Assembly: GCA_002256425.1 (NCBI GenBank)
Contig: NKIZ01000001.1
Coordinates: 434,001 to 498,000 of the forward strand
DNA from: Alphaproteobacteria bacterium PA2
Lineage (GTDB): Bacteria > Pseudomonadota > Alphaproteobacteria > Caulobacterales > Caulobacteraceae
Length of the DNA stretch: 64,000 nt
Direction of reading: 5' to 3'
Under the pieces are notes generated by a model. The model worked only from the letters and a program-made list of their open reading frames with translations, ran no database searches and was not told the DNA's origin. A program made the translations under genes and the position numbers. This document shows positions 8,301 to 17,432 of the stretch, piece after piece. The first letter of the stretch is position 1. Each line of letters begins with the position of its first letter.

Positions 8301-9812
8301 ATGCGCAACATCACTCATTTCATCGACGGTTCCTCCCTTGCAGGAACCTCCGGCCGGACCGGCGACGTCTTCAATCCCAATACCGGCGAGGTCCAGGCCC
8401 AGGTGGCCCTGGCGTCGGTCTCCGAGGTCGATCTGGCAGTTCAGGCCGCCCTGCGGGCCCAGCCGAACTGGGCCGCCACCAATCCCCAGCGCCGGGCTCG
8501 GGTGATGTTCGAGTTCAAGCGGCTGGTGGAAGCCAACATGCAGTCCCTGGCCGAGCTGTTGTCCAGTGAGCACGGCAAGGTCATCGCCGACTCCAAGGGC
8601 GACATCCAGCGGGGGCTTGAGGTCATCGAATTCGCCTGCGGCATCCCCCATGTGCTGAAGGGCGAATACACCGAAGGCGCCGGACCCGGCATTGATGTCT
8701 ATTCCATGCGTCAGCCCCTGGGCGTTGCTGCGGGCATCACCCCGTTCAACTTCCCGGCCATGATCCCCATGTGGATGTTCGGGGTAGCGATTGCGGTGGG
8801 CAATACCTTTGTGCTCAAGCCGTCGGAGAAGGATTCCTCGGTTCCGGTCCGTCTGGCCGAACTGTTCATGGAGGCCGGCGCCGCCGTCGGTCAGGACGTG
8901 AAGGGCGTGCTCAACGTCATCCACGGGGACAAGGTCAGCGTCGACGCCATACTCGACCACCCGGCCATAGCCGCCGTCAGCTTTGTCGGCAGCTCGGACA
9001 TAGCCCACTATGTCTATTCAAGGGGTACGGCCAACGGCAAGCGCGTCCAGGCCATGGGCGGCGCCAAGAACCACGGGATTGTCATGCCCGATGCGGACCT
9101 GGACCAGGTGGTCAAGGACCTGTCCGGCGCCGCCTTCGGGTCGGCCGGCGAGCGCTGTATGGCCCTGCCGGTGGTTGTGCCGGTCGGCGCGCGGACGGCG
9201 GGCGAGCTTCGCGAACGTCTGATCGCCGAGATCGAAACCCTGAAAGTCGGGGTCTCCAACGACCCGGCCGCCCAGTACGGACCGGTGGTCAGCGCCGCCC
9301 ACCGCCAGAAGATCGCCGACTACATCCAGATCGGCGTCGATGAAGGCGCAGAACTGGTGGTCGATGGCCGGGGCTTCCAGCTCCAGGGCTATGAAAAGGG
9401 CTTCTTTATCGGCCCCAGCCTGTTTGATCAGGTGAAGCCCGGCATGAAGACCTATCAGGAGGAAATCTTCGGGCCGGTCCTCCAGATGGTCCGGGCCGAG
9501 ACCTTCGAAGAGGCACTGGCCTTGCCCTCGGCCCACCAGTACGGCAATGGCGTCGCCATCTTCACCCGCAGCGGCAAGGTCGCCCGGGAATTTGCCGCCC
9601 GGGTCAATGTGGGCATGGTCGGGATCAATGTGCCCATCCCCGTGCCGGTGGCCTATCACTCCTTCGGCGGGTGGAAGCGCTCGGCCTTCGGCGACACCAA
9701 CCAGCACGGCATGGAGGGGGTGAAGTTCTACACCAAGGTCAAGACCGTCACCGCCCGCTGGCCGGACGGCGATGTAGCCGACTCGGCCTTCGTCATTCCG
9801 ACGATGAAGTAG
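8301..9812 (+). CDS. mmsA: CoA-acylating methylmalonate-semialdehyde dehydrogenase
   Basis: A 503-aa aldehyde dehydrogenase of the MmsA/IolA type. It converts methylmalonate semialdehyde to propionyl-CoA in valine catabolism and malonate semialdehyde to acetyl-CoA. The cofactor-contact block GITPFNFPAMIPMWMF and the catalytic-cysteine motif GSAGERCMAL (Cys286) are family-diagnostic. The start is the ATG at 8301, after AGAAG. It is followed by an SDR gene on the same strand. With the acyl-CoA dehydrogenases elsewhere in the window it fits branched-chain amino acid degradation. Confidence 0.92.
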   Translation: MRNITHFIDGSSLAGTSGRTGDVFNPNTGEVQAQVALASVSEVDLAVQAALRAQPNWAATNPQRRARVMFEFKRLVEANMQSLAELLSSEHGKVIADSKGDIQRGLEVIEFACGIPHVLKGEYTEGAGPGIDVYSMRQPLGVAAGITPFNFPAMIPMWMFGVAIAVGNTFVLKPSEKDSSVPVRLAELFMEAGAAVGQDVKGVLNVIHGDKVSVDAILDHPAIAAVSFVGSSDIAHYVYSRGTANGKRVQAMGGAKNHGIVMPDADLDQVVKDLSGAAFGSAGERCMALPVVVPVGARTAGELRERLIAEIETLKVGVSNDPAAQYGPVVSAAHRQKIADYIQIGVDEGAELVVDGRGFQLQGYEKGFFIGPSLFDQVKPGMKTYQEEIFGPVLQMVRAETFEEALALPSAHQYGNGVAIFTRSGKVAREFAARVNVGMVGINVPIPVPVAYHSFGGWKRSAFGDTNQHGMEGVKFYTKVKTVTARWPDGDVADSAFVIPTMK

Positions 9813-9904
9813 CGGGCCGACCACGAAATGCCGGGTCTTGACGGACCCAGGGTCAGGGCCGCCATTCCGGCTGCAACGAGACAAACATCGGGAGAGAAAC
9901 AACC

Positions 9905-10690
9905 ATGGCCTACAAGCCTTTTGATCTGACGGGAAAAGTCGCACTGGTGACCGGCGGCAATGGCGGCATCGGTTTCGGCATGGCCGAAGCCATGGCCCAG
10001 GCCGGCGCCGATGTGGTGATCTGGGGGTCCAACCCGACCAAGAACGCCGACGCTGAGGAAAAGCTCAAGGCGACCGGCGTCCGGGTCCTGACCCAGGTGG
10101 TCAATGTGGCCGACGAAGAGGCGGTCCGCGCCGGCATGGTCGAGGCTGTCAACAAGATGGGCCGGGTCGATACGGTCATAGCCAATGCCGGCATTGGCGG
10201 CGGCGCGCCCTCCTTCTCCGAGTTTTCCACCGAGCAGTACCGCAGGGTGATGTCCGTCAATCTGGATGGCGTCTTCTTCACCTTCCGGGAGGCCTGCAAG
10301 CACATGGTCGCCCGGGCCGGCGAAGGGGATCGGGCCGGGGGCTCCCTGGTGGTGATCTCGTCCCTGTCAGCCCTGGACGGCGCCCCGCGCAATGAGGCCT
10401 ACGCCGCCACCAAGGGCGCGGTGATCTCCATGATCCGCGCCATTGCCGTGGAGCACGCCCGTTACGGCGTCCGCGCCAACGCCATCCTGCCCGGCTGGAT
10501 CGCCACCGACATGACCGCCGGCGCCCAGGGCAATGACAAGTTCAACGACAATGTCATCAAGCGCGTCCCCGTTCGCCGCTGGGGCCAACCGGCCGACTTC
10601 GGCGGCATGGCCGTCTATCTGGCTTCGGACGCCTCGAGCTTCCACACCGGCGACAGCTTCCTGATCGACGGCGGCTACGGCATCTTCTAG
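9905..10690 (+). CDS. SDR family NAD(P)-dependent oxidoreductase
   Basis: A classical short-chain dehydrogenase of 261 aa. The cofactor motif TGGNGGIG is at residues 16-23, NAGIGGG at 94-100, catalytic Ser152/153 in VVISSLS, and Tyr166-x3-Lys170 in YAATK. The C-terminus LIDGGYGIF is typical of FabG-like and gluconate 5-dehydrogenase-like members. GGGAGAG stands 9 nt before the ATG. It may be co-transcribed with mmsA 92 bp upstream. The substrate is unknown. Confidence 0.88.
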   Translation: MAYKPFDLTGKVALVTGGNGGIGFGMAEAMAQAGADVVIWGSNPTKNADAEEKLKATGVRVLTQVVNVADEEAVRAGMVEAVNKMGRVDTVIANAGIGGGAPSFSEFSTEQYRRVMSVNLDGVFFTFREACKHMVARAGEGDRAGGSLVVISSLSALDGAPRNEAYAATKGAVISMIRAIAVEHARYGVRANAILPGWIATDMTAGAQGNDKFNDNVIKRVPVRRWGQPADFGGMAVYLASDASSFHTGDSFLIDGGYGIF

Positions 10691-10702
10691 GGGTTGCACC
10701 GA

Positions 10703-10723
10703 CCCTCCCCCTCAAGGGGAGGG
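10703..10723. terminator. GC-rich inverted repeat between convergent genes
   Basis: CCCTCCCC and GGGGAGGG form a perfect 8-bp stem around the 5-nt loop CTCAA. It lies between the convergent stops of the SDR and VOC genes. No T-tract follows on either strand, so it may be a weak bidirectional terminator or a dispersed intergenic hairpin. Confidence 0.45.
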
Positions 10724-10732
10724 AGAGCTCTT

Positions 10733-11107
10733 CTAGCCGACCTTGAACACGCAGAGCTTGTTGCCGTCCAAATCGCGGAAATAGGCGCCGTAGAAAGGGC
10801 CGTTTCGATATCCAGGCGCGCCTTCATCGGCCCCGCCGTCGGCTAGGGCTCTAGCGTGAACTTCGTTGACCACCTCGTGTGATGCGGCGGGCAAGGCGAT
10901 CATTGTGCCGTTGCCAGCGGTCGCTGGCTTGTTGTCATGTGGGACCGTGATTACCAGCATAGGACCGCGCCCACCGACGGAGTACCAGGTGCCAAAATCG
11001 CTGGAGTAATCAGTGTTCACGCTGGCCCCCAGCAAAGCCATGATTGGGTCATAGAAGGCCTTGGCTCGTGCATGGTTAGTTGCGCCAAGCATGGTGTACC
11101 CGATCAT
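10733..11107 (-). CDS. VOC (glyoxalase/bleomycin resistance) family protein
   Basis: A 124-aa vicinal-oxygen-chelate protein. It opens with MIGYTMLGATNHARAKAFYD and closes with YFRDLDGNKLCVF, the usual beta-alpha-beta-beta-beta repeat ends. The subgroup is often annotated as a glyoxalase-like dioxygenase of unknown substrate. The gene is visibly poorer in GC than its neighbours (for example TTGTTGTCATGTGGG), which hints at later acquisition. It lies 21 bp downstream of metZ on the same strand and could be read through from it. Confidence 0.8.
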   Translation of the reverse strand: MIGYTMLGATNHARAKAFYDPIMALLGASVNTDYSSDFGTWYSVGGRGPMLVITVPHDNKPATAGNGTMIALPAASHEVVNEVHARALADGGADEGAPGYRNGPFYGAYFRDLDGNKLCVFKVG

Positions 11108-11128
11108 CGTAACTCTCCTGTTTGAGGC

Positions 11129-12313
11129 CTAAGCCGCGTCCAGGGCCCGGCTGACATCCCGCACCAGATCCCCGGCGCCTTCAAGGCCGACGCTCATCCG
11201 GACCCAGCCCTCGGTCAGGCCGATCTCCAGGCGCTCGGCCTCGGGCATGGACCTGTGGGTGGTGGTGCAGGGATGGGTCGCCATGGACTTGGCGTCGCCG
11301 AGATTGTTGGAAATATCGACAATGGCCAGGGCGTTCAGGAAGCGCCAGGCGGCGGCGCGATCGCCAAGGTCGAAGGCCACCACATTGCCGGGGCCGCTCA
11401 TCTGGTTGGCGATCAGGGCGGCCTGGGGGTGGTCAGGGCGGCCCGGGAAGAGCACGCGCTTGACCTTCGAGTGGGCGCCAATGGCGTCGCTGACCTTGGT
11501 GGCGTTCTCCGCCTGACGGGTGACCCGCAATTCCAGGGTTTCGAGCCCCTTCAGCAGGACCCAGGAATTGAAGGGCGACAGGGCGGGTCCCGTATGGCGC
11601 AGGATATCCTTGTAGGATTCGCTCATCAGGGGCTCATTGCCGAGAATGGCGCCGCCAAGAACGCGACCCTGACCGTCAATATGCTTGGTGGCGGAATAGA
11701 CGACCACATCAGCGCCCAGGGCCAGGGGCTTCTGGAAGATGGGTGTGGCGAAGACATTGTCCACCACCAGCTTGGCGCCGGCCGCATGGGCGATCTCGGC
11801 CACGGCCCCGATGGCGGTGACTTCCAGCAGGGGATTGGCCGGGCTTTCCACCAGGAAGGCCTTGGTGTTGGGCCGCACGGCGTTTTTCCAGGCGTTCAGG
11901 TCGGTGGCGTCCACATAGGTCACCTCGACGCCGAAACGGGGCATCCACTCCGACAGGATCCAGCGGCAGGAGCCGAACAGGGCGCGGCCGGCGACAATGT
12001 GATCGCCAGCGCGGACCAGACCCTGCAGGGCCACATGGACCGCTGCCATGCCCGAGGCCGTGGCGCGGCAGACTTCTGCGCCCTCCAGCAGGGCCAGGCG
12101 GTCCTCGAACATCTGGGTCGTGGGATTGCCGAACCGCTGATAGATGAAGCCCGCATCTTCCCCGGAAAACCTGCGGTCTGCGGCCTCAGCGCTGTCATAG
12201 GCGAAGCTCTGGGTGAGATAGAGGGCCTCGGAAATCTCGCCATAGGGTGAGCGGGCCATACCGCCGCGCACCAGACGGGTTTCCAGTTGCCAATCCTGCG
12301 GGTTCTCGGCCAT
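11129..12313 (-). CDS. metZ: O-succinylhomoserine sulfhydrylase
   Basis: A PLP enzyme of the Cys/Met metabolism family, 394 aa. It would convert O-succinylhomoserine and sulfide to homocysteine. The PLP lysine lies in VYSATKHIDGQGR, and ESPANPLLEV is the cofactor-contact motif. The open frame continues upstream to 12556, but MAENPQDWQLETRLVRGG at 12313 is the family N-terminus. An inverted repeat lies 28-57 nt upstream. Homologues are often labelled cystathionine gamma-synthase-like; the N-terminal LVRGGMARSPYGEISEALYLTQS region favours MetZ. Confidence 0.88.
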   Translation of the reverse strand: MAENPQDWQLETRLVRGGMARSPYGEISEALYLTQSFAYDSAEAADRRFSGEDAGFIYQRFGNPTTQMFEDRLALLEGAEVCRATASGMAAVHVALQGLVRAGDHIVAGRALFGSCRWILSEWMPRFGVEVTYVDATDLNAWKNAVRPNTKAFLVESPANPLLEVTAIGAVAEIAHAAGAKLVVDNVFATPIFQKPLALGADVVVYSATKHIDGQGRVLGGAILGNEPLMSESYKDILRHTGPALSPFNSWVLLKGLETLELRVTRQAENATKVSDAIGAHSKVKRVLFPGRPDHPQAALIANQMSGPGNVVAFDLGDRAAAWRFLNALAIVDISNNLGDAKSMATHPCTTTHRSMPEAERLEIGLTEGWVRMSVGLEGAGDLVRDVSRALDAA

Positions 12314-12341
12314 GGGGCGCTCCTGTGCTTGCGGTCTCGCT

Positions 12342-12370
12342 CTTGACCTTACCCACTGGTCACGGTCAAG
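12342..12370. promoter_or_regulatory. Inverted repeat upstream of metZ
   Basis: CTTGACC and GGTCAAG form a perfect 7-bp inverted repeat with a 15-nt spacer, 29-57 nt upstream of the metZ ATG in the metZ/dcd divergent region. It could be an operator or a leader hairpin. SAM-II riboswitch features are not visible. Confidence 0.35.
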
Positions 12371-12458
12371 GGCGCGTAAGGCAAGACAGGTTTTCTGGTG
12401 CGGCCTGCAGGTGACGCCGATCTTGCCAAGCGCCTCCCGGGGGGCGACTAAGGGGGCG

Positions 12459-13478
12459 ATGACAAACGACGCCCCCGCCGGGATCCTTCCCTGCCAGTCC
12501 ATTGACGAGTTGATCGCCCAGGGGGCCATCACCTCGCAGAGCCCCTTCGATGGCAATCAGGTACAGCCGGCCAGTCTGGACCTGCGGCTGGGCGTGCGTT
12601 GCTGGCGGGTCCGCGCCTCCTTCCTGCCGAGGCTTGGCCGCACGGTGGCCAGCCGGATCGCCGACGTGGCCATGCATGAGCTGGACCTTTCAAAGGGCGC
12701 CGTGCTCGAGCGGGGCTGTGTCTATATCGCCGAGATCCAGGAGAGGCTCAGCCTGCCCGCCGGGATTTCCGCCCGGGCCAATCCCAAGAGCTCTACCGGC
12801 CGGGTCGATGTCTTTGTCCGCCTGCTCAGCGACCGCCAGCCTGCCTTTGACGATGTGGCCGCCGGCTATGACGGCCCGATCTATATCGAGATCGCTCCCC
12901 AGACCTTTTCCATACTGGTCCGCACCGGCACCCGGCTGAACCAGCTGCGTCTCAAGCGGGGATCCCCGGCCCACCTGGGCACCCGCAGCGTCGGCGTCGA
13001 CCTCAGCGATGGCGTGGCCGGTTTCCGCGCCCGCCGTCATTCCGGCGTGGTGGACATGGACCGGGTGGACGGCCACGACCCCCGGGACTTCTGGGAGCCT
13101 CTGCATCCGGTTCGCGGCGAACTCCTGCTGGACCCGGGCGAGTTCTACATCCTGGCCTCCAAGGAGGCGATCGAGATCCCGGTTCTGGAAGCGGCCGAAA
13201 TGACCCCTATCGACCCGTCGGTGGGCGAGTTCCGGGTGCACTATGCCGGCTTCTTCGATCCCGGCTTTGGCACGGCCGAGGCGGGCGCCGTCGGCTCACG
13301 CGGCGTGCTGGAGGTGCGCAGCCACGAGACCCCCTTCCTGCTGGAGGACGGCCAGACCGTGGCCCGCCTGGTCTATGAACCCCTGATCAGCCGGCCCGAG
13401 CATCTCTATGGCGAAGGCGGCAGCCACTATCAGCGCCAGGGCCTGAAGCTGTCGAAACACTTCCGTCCCTGGGAATAG
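12459..13478 (+). CDS. dcd: 2'-deoxycytidine 5'-triphosphate deaminase, long form
   Basis: A 339-aa protein, nearly twice the length of E. coli Dcd and typical of the alphaproteobacterial long form built from two dUTPase-like halves. The core motif ARANPKSSTGRVDVFVRLL corresponds to the Dcd PKSS motif, followed by YIEIAPQTF and the trimer-core LNQLRL. It deaminates dCTP to dUTP for thymidylate supply. The start at 12459 is chosen because AAGGGGG lies just upstream and the longer open frame has an unrelated, metZ-antisense N-terminus. Confidence 0.88.
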   Translation: MTNDAPAGILPCQSIDELIAQGAITSQSPFDGNQVQPASLDLRLGVRCWRVRASFLPRLGRTVASRIADVAMHELDLSKGAVLERGCVYIAEIQERLSLPAGISARANPKSSTGRVDVFVRLLSDRQPAFDDVAAGYDGPIYIEIAPQTFSILVRTGTRLNQLRLKRGSPAHLGTRSVGVDLSDGVAGFRARRHSGVVDMDRVDGHDPRDFWEPLHPVRGELLLDPGEFYILASKEAIEIPVLEAAEMTPIDPSVGEFRVHYAGFFDPGFGTAEAGAVGSRGVLEVRSHETPFLLEDGQTVARLVYEPLISRPEHLYGEGGSHYQRQGLKLSKHFRPWE

Positions 13479-13551
13479 ACACGCCCGCCCCCTTGGCCGG
13501 TGGCCCCGGTCCGGCTATAGGTCGCCCACCGGCCCGTCAGGGCTCCGGCGC

Positions 13552-13626
<75 letters not shown>

Positions 13627-13640
13627 ATGATTTCAGAGAC

Positions 13641-14360
13641 TCAATCCGCTGGCGCCAGGTGTCCCGCCTGGTCGCGCAGGCCGTTCAGGTCCAGGATCTT
13701 CACCTTGCTGCGCCCGACCCGCTTCAGCAGGTCGGCGGCTTCGAGGTCCCGGAAGGCCCGGGACAGGACCGTGTTGGCCGTGCAGAGATAGGCGGCCAGC
13801 TCCATCTTGTCGCAGGGGATGACGACCGTGTCCGCAGCCAGTCGCGGCAGGACCGGGTTCTGCAGGAGTTCCAGCAGGAAGGCGCAGAGACGTCCGCGGA
13901 CGCTGAGGTCCAGCTGGCTGACCAGACGCAGGCGGGACCGCTCGATCTCGGCATAGAGGTTGAGGGTGAACTTCTCCCTCAGGCTGGAGGCCTCGCGGAC
14001 GGCCCTGCCCATGGCATTGTTGGTGATGACGTAGCTCGATGTATCCTTGGCGATGGCTACGGCGGCCACATAGCGGTCGCCAGCAGCGCCGTCGAAAATG
14101 AACTCGCCGGGATAGTAGAAGTCGATGGTGGCGCCCGAGAAGAAGGCCGGGCGCTTGTCTGAGACCAGCTTGGCCAGGCCTGATCGCACCAGATGGGTGA
14201 CCCCGCCATCCCGGGAAGTGAAGATGGTCTCGCCCGGCTGAAAGGTCCTGACTTCCGCCCCTTCAAGGACGAGTCGACGCTCTTCGGCGCTGAAATAGGT
14301 CGATTGCGGCAGGGAACTGAGCGCTTCGTCGTCATCAAGGCAGAGAATACGGCGCCGCAA
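13641..14360 (-). CDS. Crp/Fnr family transcriptional regulator
   Basis: A 239-aa regulator. It has a cyclic-nucleotide-binding-type beta roll at about residues 20-130 and a winged helix near 165-230 (MELAAYLCTANTVLSRAFRDLEAADLL). No Fnr cysteine cluster and no canonical cAMP-pocket sequence are evident, so the ligand is unknown. No ATG lies near the N-terminus; I use the TTG at 14360 because GGAG stands 6-7 nt upstream and an in-frame TAA closes the frame just beyond. A 17-bp inverted repeat overlies that upstream stop and may be its own operator. It is divergent from the chemoreceptor gene. Confidence 0.85.
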   Translation of the reverse strand: MRRRILCLDDDEALSSLPQSTYFSAEERRLVLEGAEVRTFQPGETIFTSRDGGVTHLVRSGLAKLVSDKRPAFFSGATIDFYYPGEFIFDGAAGDRYVAAVAIAKDTSSYVITNNAMGRAVREASSLREKFTLNLYAEIERSRLRLVSQLDLSVRGRLCAFLLELLQNPVLPRLAADTVVIPCDKMELAAYLCTANTVLSRAFRDLEAADLLKRVGRSKVKILDLNGLRDQAGHLAPAD

Positions 14361-14375
14361 CTCGCGCTCCAGTCG

Positions 14376-14392
14376 TGATTAAAAAATAATCA
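14376..14392. promoter_or_regulatory. Candidate Crp/Fnr-type operator
   Basis: TGATTA and TAATCA form a perfect inverted repeat with spacer AAAAA, 16 nt upstream of the Crp/Fnr-family start codon. Half-sites of the TGAT type are usual for this family, but the spacing differs from the classical Fnr box. Autoregulation is inferred. Confidence 0.4.
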
Positions 14393-14615
14393 AATGCTCT
14401 AAAAACAGTCAAATATCGCATCCATTTGGGGCGGTCCAGCCCCAAAAGCCATGCGGTGGAATGTCGCGGACACCGCCTGCAGGGCCCGCGAATATCGGTC
14501 GTCTGGGATGTATTGTCGCACTTGTCATTTATGAATCATCAACCATAGAGCGCATTACCGTATATTCTCATATTGGGGATTTGTCGATGCTTCGGCGTCG
14601 GACGGGAGCGATCAG

Positions 14616-16667
14616 ATGAAGATTCTGCAGGCGCTGAACAGCCGGATGTCGATTTCAGCCCGGCTGAATCTTGTCACCGTCATCCTGTCGGTCTGTGGCG
14701 TCCTCTTTGCGACCCTTCTGACCATCCAGCAGTACAAGGTGGTCCGGGCGACCGAGAAGGAGCAGGCAGGTCTGGCCTTCATCAAGGACGTATGGATTTC
14801 GCTGGCTGATCCAAAGGCGCCCACCCTCCCGAACGGGAAACTGGCGGATCGGCAGTTTGGCACTTTCCGGGAACGGGAGGCCTATGAAGCTACGGCCCTG
14901 GGACAGTCCCGGCTGGATCGTGGCCTGCAGCTGATGTCGCGGGTCGCGGATTCGTCGGGTCTGGCGCTCGATCCCGAGCAGGCCAGCTACTATCTGCAGG
15001 ACGCGCTCTCGGTCTGGATTCCCTATGCCTACCGAAGTGAGAGCGACCTCGACAAGGCGATCAGCAGCGAGGGTGATGACCTGACGCGCGCCATCGCCGT
15101 TTCTGACGGCCTGGGGCGTCTGGGTTTCGCCTCCGACCGTGTCAGGTCTGACCTGCGCAAGGCGGCCGACGGCGTATCCACACCTGCCGCCCGGGCCGCC
15201 CTGATCGAAGTTTCAGCCCGATTTGACCGCTCGGTCCGCAATATGATCGATGAGGAGAAGGGCGGCCTCAGTGGCGCCCGGGCATCCACAGGGGCTGCGA
15301 CAGAGGCTGAATTCGAGAAGGCCGTAAATGAGCTGTGGGGCGCGTCGGCCAGGATCCTGGAGCGTGAACTCCAAAGCCGGAAGGGCAAGCTCCAGGCGGC
15401 CATGGCCTTCACCGCTGTCTTCGGCGGCGGCATGCTTTCCCTGGCGATTGCCCTTTGCATCCTGATCGGTCGGGGTCTCGTGGCGCGCATCTCCCGGCTG
15501 GTGGAGGTCATGTCGCAGGTCAAGGATGGCGATACGGACATCAAGGTCCCTTTCCTGGAGGACACCAACGAAACCGGGGAAATCGCGGCGACCGTCGAGT
15601 TGTTCCGCCTGAGCCTGCAACAGCGTTCGGGAGAGGAGGCCAGGCGCACCCGTGACCAGGAGGCCGCGCACAAGGCTCAGACTGAAGCCGAGCAGGCGGC
15701 GACGCATGCGGGCCAGGTGGTGGTCCTGGGCTCCTTCGGTGAGGCCCTCCACGAGCTTGCCGCCCGAAACCTGCTCTACCGGATGAACCACGCCGTCCCG
15801 GAGGTCTATGCGCCTCTGCTGGAGAACTTCAACTCGGCGGTCGCCGAGCTGGAGGCTGCAGTGGTCGCCATTGCCGGGAACTGCCACGGAATTCACGCCA
15901 GCGTCCGCGAACTGACCCTGGCCGCAGACGACCTCGCCACCCGGACTGAACGGCAATCGGCCGGCCTTGAGCAGACCTCGGCTGCCATGGAGCAGGTTTC
16001 CGCAAGCTCGACAAACACCGCCAGACGGTCTGCTGACGCCAACCAGGAAGTGGAGGAGGCGCGGATCGCCGCCGCACGGGGGGGCGAGATCGTGCAGGAA
16101 GCCGTCGACGCCATGGCCCGCATTGAATCGTCCTCCGAACAGATCGGCAGGATCGTCACGGTCATTGATGAGATCGCCTTCCAGACAAACCTCCTGGCGC
16201 TCAATGCCGGCGTCGAGGCGGCCCGGGCAGGAGAAGCCGGTCGGGGCTTCGCCGTGGTGGCGTCAGAGGTCCGGGCGCTGGCGCAGAGGTCCGCAGACTC
16301 CGCCAAGGACATCAAGTCCCTGATCAGCGAGAGCTCGGACCATGTGGGCGTCGGGGTCGCCCGGGTTGGCGCCGCCGGGGACGCCCTGGTGGACATCCAG
16401 ACCCGGGTGGCGCGGGTGACGGCCCTGGTTTCGGAAATCAATGGATCGGCCAAGGACCAGTCCACCGCCCTGCAGGAGGTCAATGCCGCTGTCGCCGAAA
16501 TGGACCAGATGACCCAGAAGAACGCCGCCATGGTCGAGGAAAGCAACGCCGCCTGTCACAGTCTGTCCAATGAGGCCAATCAGCTGATGCACCTCATAGC
16601 CAGGTTCAGGGTTGGCGACCTCGGGTCAGTCGATGGCGCGAAGAAGCCTGAAAAGCAGGTTGCATAG
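14616..16667 (+). CDS. Methyl-accepting chemotaxis protein
   Basis: A 683-aa transmembrane chemoreceptor. TM1 is at about residues 18-37, the periplasmic sensor runs to about 260, TM2 at about 262-285, followed by a HAMP domain beginning [12 protein letters not shown]. The cytoplasmic signalling hairpin tip [21 protein letters not shown] is near residue 517, followed by [19 protein letters not shown]. No C-terminal CheR/CheB pentapeptide is seen (it ends EKQVA). GGGAG lies 7 nt upstream of the ATG. It is not next to che genes, so it is probably an orphan receptor; the ligand is unknown. Confidence 0.92.
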   Translation: MKILQALNSRMSISARLNLVTVILSVCGVLFATLLTIQQYKVVRATEKEQAGLAFIKDVWISLADPKAPTLPNGKLADRQFGTFREREAYEATALGQSRLDRGLQLMSRVADSSGLALDPEQASYYLQDALSVWIPYAYRSESDLDKAISSEGDDLTRAIAVSDGLGRLGFASDRVRSDLRKAADGVSTPAARAALIEVSARFDRSVRNMIDEEKGGLSGARASTGAATEAEFEKAVNELWGASARILERELQSRKGKLQAAMAFTAVFGGGMLSLAIALCILIGRGLVARISRLVEVMSQVKDGDTDIKVPFLEDTNETGEIAATVELFRLSLQQRSGEEARRTRDQEAAHKAQTEAEQAATHAGQVVVLGSFGEALHELAARNLLYRMNHAVPEVYAPLLENFNSAVAELEAAVVAIAGNCHGIHASVRELTLAADDLATRTERQSAGLEQTSAAMEQVSASSTNTARRSADANQEVEEARIAAARGGEIVQEAVDAMARIESSSEQIGRIVTVIDEIAFQTNLLALNAGVEAARAGEAGRGFAVVASEVRALAQRSADSAKDIKSLISESSDHVGVGVARVGAAGDALVDIQTRVARVTALVSEINGSAKDQSTALQEVNAAVAEMDQMTQKNAAMVEESNAACHSLSNEANQLMHLIARFRVGDLGSVDGAKKPEKQVA

Positions 16668-16696
16668 CGGGCGGGTTTCAGGCTCCCCATGGGGCC

Positions 16697-17086
16697 ATGC
16701 CTCGTATCGCCCTGACCGCCCTTGTGGTGAAAGACTATGACCCGGCCATCGACTTCTATGTGAAGCGGCTTGGCTTCGATCTGGTGGAAGACACCGACCT
16801 TGGCGCGGGCAAGCGATGGGTGGTTGTGCGCCCGCCCGGGGCTGTTGAATCCGGCCTGCTCCTGGCCCGGGCCGACGGCGGGGATCAGGCCGCACGGATC
16901 GGCGACCAGACAGGCGGCCGGGTCTTCCTCTTCCTGCACACTGATGACTTCCAGAGGGATTTCGACGCCATGACCCGCGCCGGTGTCCGCTTCCTGGAGG
17001 CGCCCAGGCGCGAGGCCTATGGAACCGTCGCCGTCTTCGAGGATCTCTACGGCAATCGCTGGGACCTGATCGAGCCGCGGGGCTAG
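16697..17086 (+). CDS. VOC family (glyoxalase-like) protein
   Basis: A 129-aa single VOC-domain protein. It has the N-terminal strand IALTALVVKDYDPAIDFYVK and the C-terminal FEDLYGNRWDLIEP ending in the metal-ligand glutamate motif. The gene starts 30 bp after the chemoreceptor, behind a CCCC-AT-GGGG hairpin at 16685-16694. Its stop overlaps the convergent DUF6356 gene by 4 bp. Substrate unknown. Confidence 0.85.
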   Translation: MPRIALTALVVKDYDPAIDFYVKRLGFDLVEDTDLGAGKRWVVVRPPGAVESGLLLARADGGDQAARIGDQTGGRVFLFLHTDDFQRDFDAMTRAGVRFLEAPRREAYGTVAVFEDLYGNRWDLIEPRG

Positions 17087-17313
17087 GCCCGCACCGCCTC
17101 TTCCGGGGTCATTCTGCCGCGTTTGGCCATGTGGGCGTAGAGCCTTGATACGCACTGGCTCCCGGTCTTTTCGAACAGGAAGGGCAGGACGGCGTGGACC
17201 AGGCAGGCGAGGCCGGCGCCGATCAGCACAAGGCCATAGCGACCGGCGTGGACGAAATGCTCGTCATAGCTTTCGCCGACATCCTGCAGGTGCTTTCCCA
17301 TTTGCGCCGCCAT
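17083..17313 (-). CDS. DUF6356 family small membrane protein
   Basis: A 76-aa protein with one hydrophobic segment, HAGRYGLVLIGAGLACLVHAVLPFLF split around the family motif GLACLVHA, then KTGSQCVSRLY. I recognise this as the DUF6356 pattern common in Caulobacterales and sphingomonads (ESYxEHxxxAxxxGxxLxxxGLACLxHAxxPFLF). The function is unknown. GGGGA lies 6 nt before the ATG. It is divergent from the Lrp regulator. Confidence 0.85.
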   Translation of the reverse strand: MAAQMGKHLQDVGESYDEHFVHAGRYGLVLIGAGLACLVHAVLPFLFEKTGSQCVSRLYAHMAKRGRMTPEEAVRA

Positions 17314-17398
17314 CTGGTTCCCCTGTGCTGTGCCTGTACATAGTCCCAGAAGCAGGGAGAAAATCTGTGTCTGATCTTGCCGAAATCAGGCATAACAT

Positions 17399-17411
17399 AG
17401 AATGACATTCT
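17399..17411. promoter_or_regulatory. Palindrome upstream of Lrp-family gene
   Basis: AGAATG-A-CATTCT is a perfect 13-bp palindrome 21 nt upstream of the Lrp-family start, in the divergent region shared with the DUF6356 gene. It overlaps a possible -10 element (TAGAAT). Lrp/AsnC proteins commonly autoregulate through such sites, so it is a candidate operator. Confidence 0.4.
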
Positions 17412-17432
17412 CCATTATGGATCCAATGCAGC

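Noticed and set aside
10733..11107. Mobile element carrying the low-GC VOC gene
   Set aside because: No transposase, integrase, flanking repeats or attachment-site-like sequence is seen; only base composition is unusual.
12314..12458. SAM-II or SAM/SAH riboswitch upstream of metZ
   Set aside because: The conserved pseudoknot sequences (for example GCTAAA near the ribosome-binding site) are not present.
12314..12556. 81-residue N-terminal extension of MetZ
   Set aside because: The extension overlaps the divergent dcd start, is unlike the family, and the ATG at 12313 gives the usual length.
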